Assembly (NCBI GenBank): GCA_003315675.1
Contig: NIZU01000004.1
Span: 1-13,677 of the forward strand
Origin: Methanocorpusculum sp. MCE
GTDB lineage: Archaea > Halobacteriota > Methanomicrobia > Methanomicrobiales > Methanocorpusculaceae
Direction: 5' to 3'
DNA: 13,677 nucleotides
Shown: piece after piece, positions 1 through 7,070 of the stretch
How positions within the stretch are numbered: the first letter of the stretch is position 1
Layout of the letters: each line of letters begins with the position of its first letter
Translations under genes and position numbers: made by a program
The notes under the pieces: generated by a model
The model's input: the letters and a program-made list of their open reading frames with translations, nothing else
What the model was told of the DNA's origin: nothing
Databases searched by the model: none

Positions 1-49
1 TGCCTGGTTGAGACCAAAGCTGCTGAAAGTCCCCATACATACTACTCAA

Positions 50-187
50 CGTACGAAAAGAAAGTACTTTCTGTCAAAAAAAAGGTTGTTAGAAATTCTC
101 AATTCTTTTTTTAATCTCTCTTATTCGCATTCAAAGTACGTACAACCTTCCGATTTATTCTGATTCTGTAAGAACTCTAATATAGAG
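50..187 (+). promoter_or_regulatory. nikR upstream regulatory region with palindromes and TATA box
   Basis: This AT-rich stretch precedes nikR. It holds CGTACG at 50-55, the perfect 14-bp palindrome AGAAAGTACTTTCT at 59-72, GTACGTAC at 136-143, and the inverted repeat CTCTA-ATA-TAGAG at 175-187, which overlaps a TATA-like box TAATATAG (178-185). The box lies about 26 bp before the nikR ATG at 208, and no Shine-Dalgarno site is visible, so a leaderless or nearly leaderless transcript fits. The palindromes may be operators, perhaps for NikR itself, but this is inferred from position and symmetry only. No gene was recognised in 1-207. A minus-strand frame could start at 40 and run out of the window, too short to support. 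Confidence 0.45.
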
Positions 188-207
188 AAACGAACAAATA
201 CTTCATC

Positions 208-627
208 ATGGTTGGAGAGTCAGATCTTTCACGTATTGGGATATCGCTTCCTGAAAATCTTCTGAATAAATTTGATGATATTATTGGGAAACGCGGATAC
301 TCTTCGAGATCCGAAGGCATCCGCGATGCGATCCGTTCCTATATCACCTACTATGAATGGATGAACGATGTCTCGGGCGAGCGTCAGGGCGTCATAACGA
401 TGGTCTATGATCACGATCACCGTGGGCTTATGGAAGCGATCACGGAAATCCAGCATGGAAACCGGAAGGTCGTTCAGTCGACGATCCACTCGCATGTCAG
501 CGATGAACGGTGTCTCGAAGTCATTTTAGTCCGTGGTCAGGGCGAAGAGCTCAAACAGCTCGCGGAACGTCTGATGTCGCTGAAAGGCGTCGAGTCGGTC
601 AAACTGACCACAATCAAGATCGACTGA
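208..627 (+). CDS. nikR: Nickel-responsive transcriptional regulator NikR
   Basis: A 139-residue NikR, the usual family length. Residues 7-50 form the ribbon-helix-helix DNA-binding domain (SRIGISLPENLL strand, then two helices ending near YITYYEW). Residues 60-139 form the ACT-like metal-binding and tetramerisation domain. The four high-affinity nickel ligands known from E. coli NikR (His76, His87, His89, Cys95) are matched with identical spacing by His83, His94, His96 and Cys102, the last in the motif RCLEVILV. NikR family proteins bind DNA when loaded with Ni(II) and usually repress nickel uptake; nickel is needed in methanogens for F430, hydrogenases and CO dehydrogenase. The gene is convergent with the nitrogenase-like operon, 29 bp apart. 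The ATG at 208 has no Shine-Dalgarno site but a well-placed TATA box. The family call is secure; its targets here are unknown. Confidence 0.95.
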   Translation: MVGESDLSRIGISLPENLLNKFDDIIGKRGYSSRSEGIRDAIRSYITYYEWMNDVSGERQGVITMVYDHDHRGLMEAITEIQHGNRKVVQSTIHSHVSDERCLEVILVRGQGEELKQLAERLMSLKGVESVKLTTIKID

Positions 628-656
628 CCCTTATTATAAGAAAATACGAAATTCAA

Positions 657-1790
657 TCACTTTTTCTGTTTTAACGAAGCTGCATCTATCAGGGTATTGA
701 GCACGTTTTCCATAAACATGATCCCGCCCTCGATTCCTGCAATCGGCCGGGCTGCTATGGAGACACGGCTTCGGTCCGGCGGCGTTATCCCGAGGAATGC
801 AGCTTTAGGATAGGCATTGGCTTCGAACGTTGATGCAAGGATGAGATCCGGGCTGCAACCGGCAATATGCCGGGTGATCTTCATGAGATCGGTTTCAGAG
901 GGTATGGTTACCGCATCCCGGTTTCGTGCAAGGGTCACCGGAACATCCGAGCCGAAATACCGCTCCATCATCGATTTTGCAAAGAGGGCATAACTTTCCT
1001 GGGCACAGACGGCGACAACCGGTGGTTCGTATTTTCGCAGATACTTGTCGCTTGAGTAGAACAGCTGTTCGTCGGCCCGTTTCCACTCTTCGAGGATTGG
1101 GTCGATATCGGCGTTGGGAAATGTATCCGCAAGTTTTGCACAGGTTTCTTTCAGATCGGGGAACAAAAACGATCCGAGCATCGTCCCGACCTCAGACGGG
1201 TATGACGGGTTAACCGATATGGTATGCAAAGCAGCCCCCTTTCGCAGATTTTCATAGCTGTCCTTTGCGAGGCACAGAGCGGTTGGGATTCCCATCTCTG
1301 TCAGAATCCGTTTTGCTTCGTGCAGGTTCCCCCGCCAGAAGAGATCAAGAAGGGAAACACCATCGATGTTCACGCCGTCCCTTGATGCATCCGTTTCGAT
1401 TCCCAGCCGTTCGAAGGCGATCTTTGCTCCTTCCTCGACGCTTCCGATGAATCCAGGTGCATCGACAAAGAGCGTCTCCTCTCCGGAAAATGCCCCCGAA
1501 AGATCTTCGCCGGTGAGCGCCGGGATGCAGGTATTCAAAACGGCGATCGGCCGCTTCGACGTCGAAAGCGTGTTCACGACCTCTCTCAGGCGGTCGACCG
1601 TCCCGAACACGATCTCCGACTCCAGAAGATACGTGCTGAACAAAGGGAGCTTCAGCAGTGACCGTGGATAATAATAGCAGCCGGAAGAGCCGTGGATCAG
1701 CACGTTCAGCCCGGAAAAGCCGGCAAGTACCGAACAGGCCCCGGTCATGGCACACGGCCAGACCGGGTTTGTGCACAGCCCTTCATCCAT
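657..1790 (-). CDS. Nitrogenase component-1-like protein, subunit A (NifD/NifK superfamily, function unknown)
   Basis: A 377-residue protein of the nitrogenase component-1 oxidoreductase superfamily. Visible family marks are TGACSV (16-21), HGSSGC (33-38), EIVFGTVDRLREVV (59-72) and a Cys in LNTCIP at 88. Cys13 (or Cys19), Cys38 and Cys88 are placed like the three cysteines with which each NifD/NifK-type subunit binds the shared iron-sulfur cluster. It is much shorter than NifD (about 490 residues). It is the last gene of a three-gene operon: its ATG overlaps the stop of the preceding gene by 8 bp and has a strong Shine-Dalgarno site (minus-strand GGAGGAGG, 1801-1808). It probably pairs with the 348-residue neighbour as a heteromeric catalytic component fed by the NifH-like protein. 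The substrate cannot be read from sequence. I saw no CfbD-like N-terminus, so F430 synthesis is not my first choice. Confidence 0.8.
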   Translation of the reverse strand: MDEGLCTNPVWPCAMTGACSVLAGFSGLNVLIHGSSGCYYYPRSLLKLPLFSTYLLESEIVFGTVDRLREVVNTLSTSKRPIAVLNTCIPALTGEDLSGAFSGEETLFVDAPGFIGSVEEGAKIAFERLGIETDASRDGVNIDGVSLLDLFWRGNLHEAKRILTEMGIPTALCLAKDSYENLRKGAALHTISVNPSYPSEVGTMLGSFLFPDLKETCAKLADTFPNADIDPILEEWKRADEQLFYSSDKYLRKYEPPVVAVCAQESYALFAKSMMERYFGSDVPVTLARNRDAVTIPSETDLMKITRHIAGCSPDLILASTFEANAYPKAAFLGITPPDRSRVSIAARPIAGIEGGIMFMENVLNTLIDAASLKQKK

Positions 1791-2829
1791 GCAGGATCGC
1801 CCTCCTCCAGAGATGGAGCATCTTTACGGTCCCGGACACGCCGACCGGCAGATAGAACGGAAGCCTGACCGTAATCCCTGCCGGCGACTCGGTCATCTCC
1901 AGTCTTTTGAGCGCTTCTTTGGCCACGGCTAGGGTCCCTTCGAACGGTTCGACCCCAAGGCAGACCTCGCGGCCGGCAAGATCCGCAAATTTTTCCAGCA
2001 TCTTTTTCTGGTGTTCGGTCTCTTGTATGATCGCCTCTTCGATTTTTTCTGAAGAAACTCCGGCGGCCTTTCCCGTCTCATGCAGGAATTTGATAGATCC
2101 GGAAAGTCCCCGCGGAGACTCGGGAATCACCGGCCGGTTAAAGCTCTTTCCAAGTTCGCGTCCTGCGTCAGCGCAGCGTCCGTCTCGTAAAATAAAACAG
2201 GAAGCAGTTCCAAGTTTGCGAAGTTCTGCAACATCGGCATTTCTGCAGAATCTGACCGAAACGGTCAGGCCCAGCAGATTGAGCAGCCGGGATACCTCGG
2301 CGAAATTCTCCTCGACCTCGGACTCCATATTTTTTTCACCGATGATTCCAACAGTCCCGGGGACCGGCTCTGCCGGTTTTGCCAGCGCCGAAAGCCCGAT
2401 CAGTGCAGCGTTCTCGCCGTCCTTTGCACTTCCGCCGAGAAATCCCGAGGTCGGGATATAGATGGTTCGATCCGCAAAGGCGTGTTCCCGGCAGACGGCC
2501 AGACAATCGTCCCCGATCGTCTCCGGGACACATGAGGTTACAACGATGATCAGTTCCGGATCTTTTGCAGCTGCACGGTCGAGAGCCAGTCTGAGACAAT
2601 CCTCTCCGCCGAAGATGACATCCTTATCAGAAAGCCCCGACACAAGGATCTCCGGAATGACTTTCTTCTCCGCTTCGTTCATCATCGCATGGAGCATGGA
2701 AAATGTCTGATGGGCGCAGCCTTTGGGAGCATGAACTACCGTTACTGCCCCGGGAATAAAACAGGCGACGGAAAGGGCGCCCGTGAGGGTGCACCCGGCC
2801 ATCCGTGACTCATAGATAGTTTCTTGCAA
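1783..2829 (-). CDS. Nitrogenase component-1-like protein, subunit B (NifD/NifK superfamily, function unknown)
   Basis: A second, distinct component-1-like protein of 348 residues if it starts at the TTG at 2829. Key positions are Cys13 (in AGCTLTGALSV), Cys38 (HAPKGC), Cys100 (VVTSCVPETIGDD) and DVIFGGEDCL (70-79), the latter typical of the superfamily. The C-terminus has GVEPFEGTLAVAKEAL. Cys13 and Cys38 align with Cys13 and Cys38 of subunit A, supporting an A/B pair with a cluster at the interface. The start is uncertain. TTG 2829 overlaps the nifH-like gene by 20 bp and has AGAGGA about 11 bases before it. An ATG at 2802 lies 7 bp after the nifH-like stop, lacks a clear ribosome site, and would leave only three residues before the first cysteine. 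Either way translation is coupled. The reaction is unknown. Confidence 0.8.
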   Translation of the reverse strand: MQETIYESRMAGCTLTGALSVACFIPGAVTVVHAPKGCAHQTFSMLHAMMNEAEKKVIPEILVSGLSDKDVIFGGEDCLRLALDRAAAKDPELIIVVTSCVPETIGDDCLAVCREHAFADRTIYIPTSGFLGGSAKDGENAALIGLSALAKPAEPVPGTVGIIGEKNMESEVEENFAEVSRLLNLLGLTVSVRFCRNADVAELRKLGTASCFILRDGRCADAGRELGKSFNRPVIPESPRGLSGSIKFLHETGKAAGVSSEKIEEAIIQETEHQKKMLEKFADLAGREVCLGVEPFEGTLAVAKEALKRLEMTESPAGITVRLPFYLPVGVSGTVKMLHLWRRAILHG

Positions 2830-3616
2830 GCTCTTCCAGTTCCTCTAATGCAAGCGGTGTCGGGATCCGAAGATCGGTGTTTTCCAGAATGGTTTTGGCA
2901 CAGTCGCGGTAGACTGCCGCCTGTGCCGATGCTGGATCATGTTCGAGGACCGTCATACAGTTCACCTCAGCTGCTCTTACCGATTTGCTTCTCGGAATAT
3001 AGCAGACAAGTCTTGATCCGATCCGTTTTGCAAACTCCTCGACGAGTTCCTTTTCGTTATCCATATTCTTCGCATTGCAGATCACTCCTCCAAGCCGGCA
3101 TTTTGCCGTGCTTCTTTCCGATATTCTGGCGATCGCTTTGCAGATATTGTTCGCCGCATAGAGACTCATCAGTTCTCCGCTTGTCACAAGATAGACCTCC
3201 TGCGCATAGCCGTCCCGCATCGGCATCGCAAACCCTCCGCAGACAACGTCGCCGAGAACATCGTATACGACAACGTCCCCGTAAAGAGCATTCATCTTTT
3301 CCAGAAGCTGGAATGTTGCGATGATCCCTCTCCCGGCACATCCGATCCCAGGCTCCGGTCCTCCAGCCTCGACACAGCGGATGTCCCCGAATCCCTGATA
3401 GATGATGTCCTCGCTTTTGATCTCTTTATGATCATACATCTGCTCAAGAACTGTCGGGATCCAGCGTCCGTGCATGAGCATTCGTGTGCTGTCATGTTTC
3501 GGGTCACAGCCGATCTGCATGACATCCAGGTCCATCTCCGAAAATGCCGCCGAAAGATTTGCCGATGTAGTGGATTTTCCAATACCTCCCTTTCCATAGA
3601 GGGCGATCTGTCTCAT
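2810..3616 (-). CDS. NifH-like nitrogenase iron protein homologue (ATP-dependent reductase)
   Basis: A 268-residue member of the NifH/BchL/CfbC P-loop family. Residues 8-15 (GKGGIGKS) form the nucleotide-binding loop, followed by GCDPKHDSTR (36-45). Cys94 (GCAGRGII) and Cys127 (DVVCGGFAMP) match the two cysteines per subunit that hold the [4Fe-4S] cluster between the halves of the homodimer. It would pass low-potential electrons to the two component-1-like proteins encoded directly downstream, driven by ATP hydrolysis. As first gene of the operon it has a TATA-like box (AATTATATG on the minus strand, 3643-3651) about 30 bp before the ATG. No NifE, NifN or NifB is visible nearby, so this is probably not a molybdenum nitrogenase. 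CfbC, MarH and uncharacterised group IV homologues are the alternatives; I favour an uncharacterised one. Confidence 0.88.
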   Translation of the reverse strand: MRQIALYGKGGIGKSTTSANLSAAFSEMDLDVMQIGCDPKHDSTRMLMHGRWIPTVLEQMYDHKEIKSEDIIYQGFGDIRCVEAGGPEPGIGCAGRGIIATFQLLEKMNALYGDVVVYDVLGDVVCGGFAMPMRDGYAQEVYLVTSGELMSLYAANNICKAIARISERSTAKCRLGGVICNAKNMDNEKELVEEFAKRIGSRLVCYIPRSKSVRAAEVNCMTVLEHDPASAQAAVYRDCAKTILENTDLRIPTPLALEELEELARNYL

Positions 3617-3642
3617 TCCCGTATATATTGATCTGCAGGATA

Positions 3643-3686
3643 CATATAATTTGAGTTAAATCCATGTTGTCTGGGAAAGCCGTACG
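3643..3686 (-). promoter_or_regulatory. Promoter of the nitrogenase-like operon
   Basis: The 86-bp gap between the trkH stop and the nifH-like ATG holds a minus-strand TATA-like box AATTATATG (3643-3651). A second AT-rich patch (TATATA near 3621-3628) is too close to the start to be the working box. The palindrome CGTACG lies upstream at 3681-3686 within GTACGGCTTTCC (3674-3685 complement), which resembles GTACAACCTTCC (140-151) upstream of nikR at 9 of 12 positions. A shared operator is possible but unproven. Confidence 0.4.
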
Positions 3687-3702
3687 ACACGCAAGGATTC
3701 TT

Positions 3703-5184
3703 CTACTCTCTTCTATCCGATTTCTTTTGCGTATCGAATCCCCGCAGGATACCCCATATCAGAATAAGCACCGGGATAATCTCCAGTCTCGCGATCCACA
3801 TCATAAAGAACATGACGACTTTTGCATAATCCGGCATCATCGGGCCAACAACGCCGGTCGAGCTGCCGTTGTTTCCGATGCAGCTGCAGAGATCATAGAT
3901 TGTCCCGGGGAGATTCTGCGAAAAGTACGGGTCGTGCAGGAACACGATCAGCGTTCCAAGCAAAAGCAGAACAAACAGCAGTATCATCAGCAGTGATTTT
4001 GCGATCAGCGTTTCCCCCTCTTTTCCGTAGATCGGTTTACCGTCGTGGCGCATCGGGACCACGGCTCGGGGACTCTGCAGGGTTTTTCTAAACCACCAGC
4101 CAAGGGCTTCCAGCATAACCTGAACACGATTCAGTTTGATACCTCCCGACGTACTTCCCTGGGCTCCTTCTATCATAAGAAAGATCGAAAGGAACAGAAT
4201 CGGTGCGAGACCCCAGCCGGCAAAGGTCGTGTTCTGGAATCCGGTGGAACTCACAGCCGATCCGGCCATAAAGAGACTCTCCCGCAGAGTGTCCATGAGG
4301 GGCATTCCGGCAGTGAAAAGTTCGACGATCAAAACAGCGGAAACAAACAGATACACCCCAACCATCAGATGCAGGATCCGGTCGTGCAGGATCTCCCGAA
4401 ATGACCTGCTGATGTATACCACATAATACAGCCGAAAGGGAAGCGCTCCGGCGAGCATGATAGGAATCAAAACCATTTCCAGAGCCAGATTGTCGAAATG
4501 CGTAATTCCTGCAGCATATATGGTCATACCTCCGGTCGCGATCGCGCAAAACGCAACGTTGACAGCGTCCCAGAGACTAAGGCCCGTTAAAAGGATAGCC
4601 AAAATCGCGATCAGCGTCAGAGTGAGGTAGATCTTCCACATCTGAAAAGCCGTCGCGATCACGCTCGGCATGAACGACTCCGACCCGCCTTCGGACCGGT
4701 AGAGATTCTGGGTGACAAGCCCCGAGCGGCTTGCAACCGTAAGCGTGAATGCAACGATACCAAGACCCCCGATCCACTGCATAAGAGAACGCCACAAAAG
4801 AATCGTTTTCGGCCAGTCCTCGATGTTTACGGCAATAGAAAACCCAGTTCCCGTCCAGGCCGACATCGACTCGAACGCTGCATCGATAAGCGGCATACCT
4901 GCAAAAATAAAGGTAAAACAGCCGAGAAACCCGACCAAAGCCCAGATAACGGCGGTTGCCGAGATCGAAAGGCTGGCCCTTGGAGGTTTCGTATTTTTCG
5001 GCAGAAGATGCAACAGTCCGCCAAGCCCGAGCATCGCGACCGTGGAACTTGCCATCCACGGCAGAGCATACCACTCCTGATAGAGACACCCGACAATGAT
5101 CGGAACAAGGGTGGCGGCACCTATGAGTAAAAGGACTGACCCAATATCACGACCAATCGCCGGAAGTTCCCTGAGATACCCCAT
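3703..5184 (-). CDS. trkH: TrkH/KtrB-family potassium transporter, membrane subunit
   Basis: A 493-residue very hydrophobic protein with the four pore-loop repeats of the Trk/Ktr/HKT superfamily. The filter segments read TGTGF (111-115), ATGGM (216-220), SSTGF (312-316) and GSSTG (440-444), each with the filter glycine that lines the K+ pathway. MWIARLEIIPVL (462-473) is the conserved C-terminal helix. Length and motifs fit TrkH, a K+ channel-like transporter normally gated by a cytoplasmic TrkA/KtrA ring; no trkA gene lies in the window, so the partner must be elsewhere. It appears to be a single-gene unit. A TATA-like stretch (5204-5216) sits about 26 bp before the ATG with no ribosome site, suggesting a leaderless mRNA. 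TrkH versus KtrB/TrkG subtype was not resolved. Confidence 0.93.
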   Translation of the reverse strand: MGYLRELPAIGRDIGSVLLLIGAATLVPIIVGCLYQEWYALPWMASSTVAMLGLGGLLHLLPKNTKPPRASLSISATAVIWALVGFLGCFTFIFAGMPLIDAAFESMSAWTGTGFSIAVNIEDWPKTILLWRSLMQWIGGLGIVAFTLTVASRSGLVTQNLYRSEGGSESFMPSVIATAFQMWKIYLTLTLIAILAILLTGLSLWDAVNVAFCAIATGGMTIYAAGITHFDNLALEMVLIPIMLAGALPFRLYYVVYISRSFREILHDRILHLMVGVYLFVSAVLIVELFTAGMPLMDTLRESLFMAGSAVSSTGFQNTTFAGWGLAPILFLSIFLMIEGAQGSTSGGIKLNRVQVMLEALGWWFRKTLQSPRAVVPMRHDGKPIYGKEGETLIAKSLLMILLFVLLLLGTLIVFLHDPYFSQNLPGTIYDLCSCIGNNGSSTGVVGPMMPDYAKVVMFFMMWIARLEIIPVLILIWGILRGFDTQKKSDRRE

Positions 5185-5241
5185 CTGTAGTACAATTAGG
5201 TGTTTGATAATAATAGTAGTTGCCTGAAAAGAGCCGTCAGG

Positions 5242-5248
5242 AAAAAAA
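5242..5248 (-). terminator. U7-tract terminator after the desulfoferrodoxin gene
   Basis: Just past the desulfoferrodoxin stop (minus strand) the transcript would carry seven consecutive U, complementary to A at 5242-5248. A weak CCTGA/TCAGG inverted repeat follows at 5223-5241. Archaeal RNA polymerase stops at U tracts without needing a hairpin. Confidence 0.5.
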
Positions 5249-5264
5249 TGAATGGAAAGACCGG

Positions 5265-5648
5265 TTATACGTTTTTGACCCAGAGCCCGTGCTGGTTACA
5301 GTATTCCCCGGCTTTCTCTGCCTTTGCCGTGGTCTTTACGACCATCTCGGGTTTCTCTCCCGGAACAAGGAACTTCTCTTGAACGATTCCGTCATCGGTT
5401 CTGAGAGCTACCCAGGTGATGTAGTGTTCATCGAGCATCGGGTGGGCAGCCGAACCGACCGCTACTTTGTAGCCTCCGCCGACCTCTTCGATGACCGGAA
5501 CATGCTTTTCGAGTGAAGCGTCGGTGCTGTTTTCCGCAAGCAGATCCATCGGCTGACCGCAGCAGACGAGTTCGCCTTTGCCTTTTCCGATAACTCTGAC
5601 AGTGTTCCCGCAGATGGCACATTTGTAGATCTCTTTTGCCTTTGTCAT
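5265..5648 (-). CDS. dfx: Desulfoferrodoxin (superoxide reductase, two-iron class)
   Basis: A 127-residue desulfoferrodoxin. The N-terminal desulforedoxin domain has the Fe(Cys)4 ligands Cys10, Cys13, Cys29 and Cys30 (CAIC and VCCGQPM). The C-terminal catalytic domain has His49, His69, His75, Cys117 and His120, matching the square-pyramidal Fe(His)4Cys centre, plus the Glu47-Lys48 pair (EKH) that helps catalysis. The enzyme reduces superoxide to hydrogen peroxide without making O2, with electrons normally from rubredoxin, which is encoded three genes upstream in the same direction. It follows fprA by 60 bp, but a U tract after fprA and a TATA-like TTTTTATTTC about 25 bp before this ATG suggest its own promoter. 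ACGTACGT (5679-5686) lies immediately upstream of that box. The family call is certain. Confidence 0.97.
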   Translation of the reverse strand: MTKAKEIYKCAICGNTVRVIGKGKGELVCCGQPMDLLAENSTDASLEKHVPVIEEVGGGYKVAVGSAAHPMLDEHYITWVALRTDDGIVQEKFLVPGEKPEMVVKTTAKAEKAGEYCNQHGLWVKNV

Positions 5649-5667
5649 ACTGAAATCTTATGTCAAC

Positions 5668-5686
5668 CAGAAATAAAAACGTACGT
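5668..5686 (-). promoter_or_regulatory. Putative dfx promoter with ACGTACGT palindrome
   Basis: On the minus strand a T-rich TATA-like box (about 5668-5678) lies about 25 bp before the dfx ATG. It is directly preceded by the 8-bp palindrome ACGTACGT (5679-5686), where a B-recognition element or operator would sit. There is no Shine-Dalgarno site, in keeping with a leaderless transcript. Confidence 0.35.
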
Positions 5687-5696
5687 ATCGGGGAAT

Positions 5697-5703
5697 AAAA
5701 AAA
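5697..5703 (-). terminator. U7-tract terminator after fprA
   Basis: Seven A at 5697-5703 give a U7 run in the minus-strand RNA a few bases after the fprA stop. This would end or attenuate the rubredoxin-fprA transcript before dfx. Confidence 0.45.
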
Positions 5704-5708
5704 GAGAT

Positions 5709-6893
5709 TCAGAGCGTTTTATGACGCTCTTCGATCGAATCCGCCAGTTTGTGCAGATCCGCGATTGCCGGTTCATCGGGAAGACCATTGATATAAACCG
5801 GTTCAAGCATCTCGGCTCCAAGAGGCGACAGCATCTCGGCGAGATAGTTCACGGCATTGGTTCCCCAGCCGTATGACCCAATCACGCCCAGATACTTCAC
5901 TTTCGGCCGAAGTGCTCTGACCAGATACGCAGCGTTTACGGCGATCGGGTGAGGGCCGAAAAGAACGGTCGGTGTTGCAAGAATAATGGTCGCTGCATCA
6001 ACGATCGCACTGCCGAGAACGCCGGAATCCGTCTCCAGAAGATTGTACTGGTGAACGGGGATCCCGCGCCGTACAAGATCGTCAACTAAAATGTTCACCA
6101 TCAGTTTTGTGCTGCCGTGCATGGTGACATAGGCGACAACGACGGAATTTTTCGGCGTTTCGGATGCCCAGTCATGATAGAGATCCATGATCTTCGCGGG
6201 AAGCTTCAGGACCGGACCGTGACTCGGTGCCACGATTTTCGGCGCGATCTCTTCGACCCGTGCCAGCTGTTCACGAACCGCCGCTCTAAACGGCATCATG
6301 ATCGCGGCATAATAGCGTTTCACTCCTTCCAGATACTCAGAAGAGTCATCGTTCTGGAATAATGTGGGGGAGGCATAGTGAGTACTGAGGAAGTCCGTTG
6401 TGAACAGAACTTTGTCTTCGACAACCTCCGCAAACATCGTATCGGGCCAGTGGACCCAGGGGGCAAGATAGAACTTCAGTGTCTTGTCGCCAAGAGATAG
6501 TGTCTCTTTGTCTCCTATCACGATGAACCGCTCTTCGAGTTCTTCGAGATGGTGCATTGCCATAAGAAGTCCTTTGCAGACCTCGTTCGTGACGACTTTG
6601 GTCATCGGATAGACTTCCAGAAGCAGCGGCAATAATCCGGAATGATCCTGTTCTGCATGCAGACAGACGATATAATCCAGCGAATGCTGGTCCACCCGCA
6701 TAAGATTGGTGATGAACTCTGCTTCTTCGTGAGGTTCACCGGTATCGACGAGGGCGGCTTTTTCGCTGCCTTTTACGAGGTATGCATTATTACTGCTGCC
6801 TCTTGGCGTCGGCATGATCGAATCGAAACACCTAAGGTCCCAGTTGATCGTACCGACTGCATAGATATTTTCAACAATCTCGCGGGCTGCCAT
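5709..6893 (-). CDS. fprA: F420H2 oxidase / flavodiiron protein FprA
   Basis: A 394-residue A-type flavodiiron protein. The metallo-beta-lactamase-like domain (about 1-245) carries diiron ligands His79, Glu81, Asp83 and His84 (HAEQDH), His148, Asp167 and His225. The flavodoxin-like FMN domain (about 250-394) begins VVVAYVTMHGST. In methanogens this family oxidises coenzyme F420H2 and reduces O2 to water in the cytoplasm, protecting oxygen-sensitive enzymes; nitric oxide reduction is a possible alternative activity in the wider family. It lies 6 bp after the rubredoxin gene. A Shine-Dalgarno-like AGGTG overlaps the rubredoxin stop region about 10 bases before the ATG, so the two genes are one operon. 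A homologous fpaA/rubredoxin operon in Methanothermobacter is controlled by the redox regulator MsvR, which is not seen in this window. Confidence 0.95.
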   Translation of the reverse strand: MAAREIVENIYAVGTINWDLRCFDSIMPTPRGSSNNAYLVKGSEKAALVDTGEPHEEAEFITNLMRVDQHSLDYIVCLHAEQDHSGLLPLLLEVYPMTKVVTNEVCKGLLMAMHHLEELEERFIVIGDKETLSLGDKTLKFYLAPWVHWPDTMFAEVVEDKVLFTTDFLSTHYASPTLFQNDDSSEYLEGVKRYYAAIMMPFRAAVREQLARVEEIAPKIVAPSHGPVLKLPAKIMDLYHDWASETPKNSVVVAYVTMHGSTKLMVNILVDDLVRRGIPVHQYNLLETDSGVLGSAIVDAATIILATPTVLFGPHPIAVNAAYLVRALRPKVKYLGVIGSYGWGTNAVNYLAEMLSPLGAEMLEPVYINGLPDEPAIADLHKLADSIEERHKTL

Positions 6894-6899
6894 AAAGGA

Positions 6900-7055
6900 T
6901 TACACCTTTTTGAACTGTGACTTGCTGGCGCCGCAGACTGGGCATTTCCAGGTGTCTGGAAGTGATTCAAAAGATGTTCCTGGCGGGTACATGATCCCTG
7001 CGCCTTTCTCCGGGTCGTAGACATAGCCACAGACCATACAACGGTATTTGTCCAT
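6900..7055 (-). CDS. rub: Rubredoxin
   Basis: A short gene for a 51-residue rubredoxin. It begins MDKYRCMVCGYVYDPEKG and ends near KCPVCGASKSQFKKV. The iron ligands are Cys6, Cys9, Cys38 and Cys41 in two CxxCG knuckles, and aromatic core residues Tyr4, Tyr11, Tyr13 and Trp36 are present. The loop between the knuckles is one residue shorter than in typical 52-54-residue forms. It is a one-electron carrier, probably to desulfoferrodoxin or FprA encoded downstream. It is the first gene of the rub-fprA operon. GGAAGG lies about 11 bases before the ATG as a weak ribosome site, and a 15-bp palindrome overlaps the presumed transcription start region. The identity is unambiguous from the ligand motifs. 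Confidence 0.96.
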   Translation of the reverse strand: MDKYRCMVCGYVYDPEKGAGIMYPPGTSFESLPDTWKCPVCGASKSQFKKV

Positions 7056-7070
7056 TTTCAATCAATCCTT

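Noticed and set aside
1..40. A divergent minus-strand gene starting at 40 (MYGDFQQLW)
   Set aside because: Only 13 codons are inside the window, so there is nothing to test it with.
657..3616. Calling the operon molybdenum nitrogenase (nifHDK) or F430 cyclase (cfbCD)
   Set aside because: The component-1 proteins are far too short for NifD/NifK and no maturation genes are near. Two different subunits and the N-terminal cysteine pattern do not fit the single CfbD as I know it. Without alignment I leave the function open.
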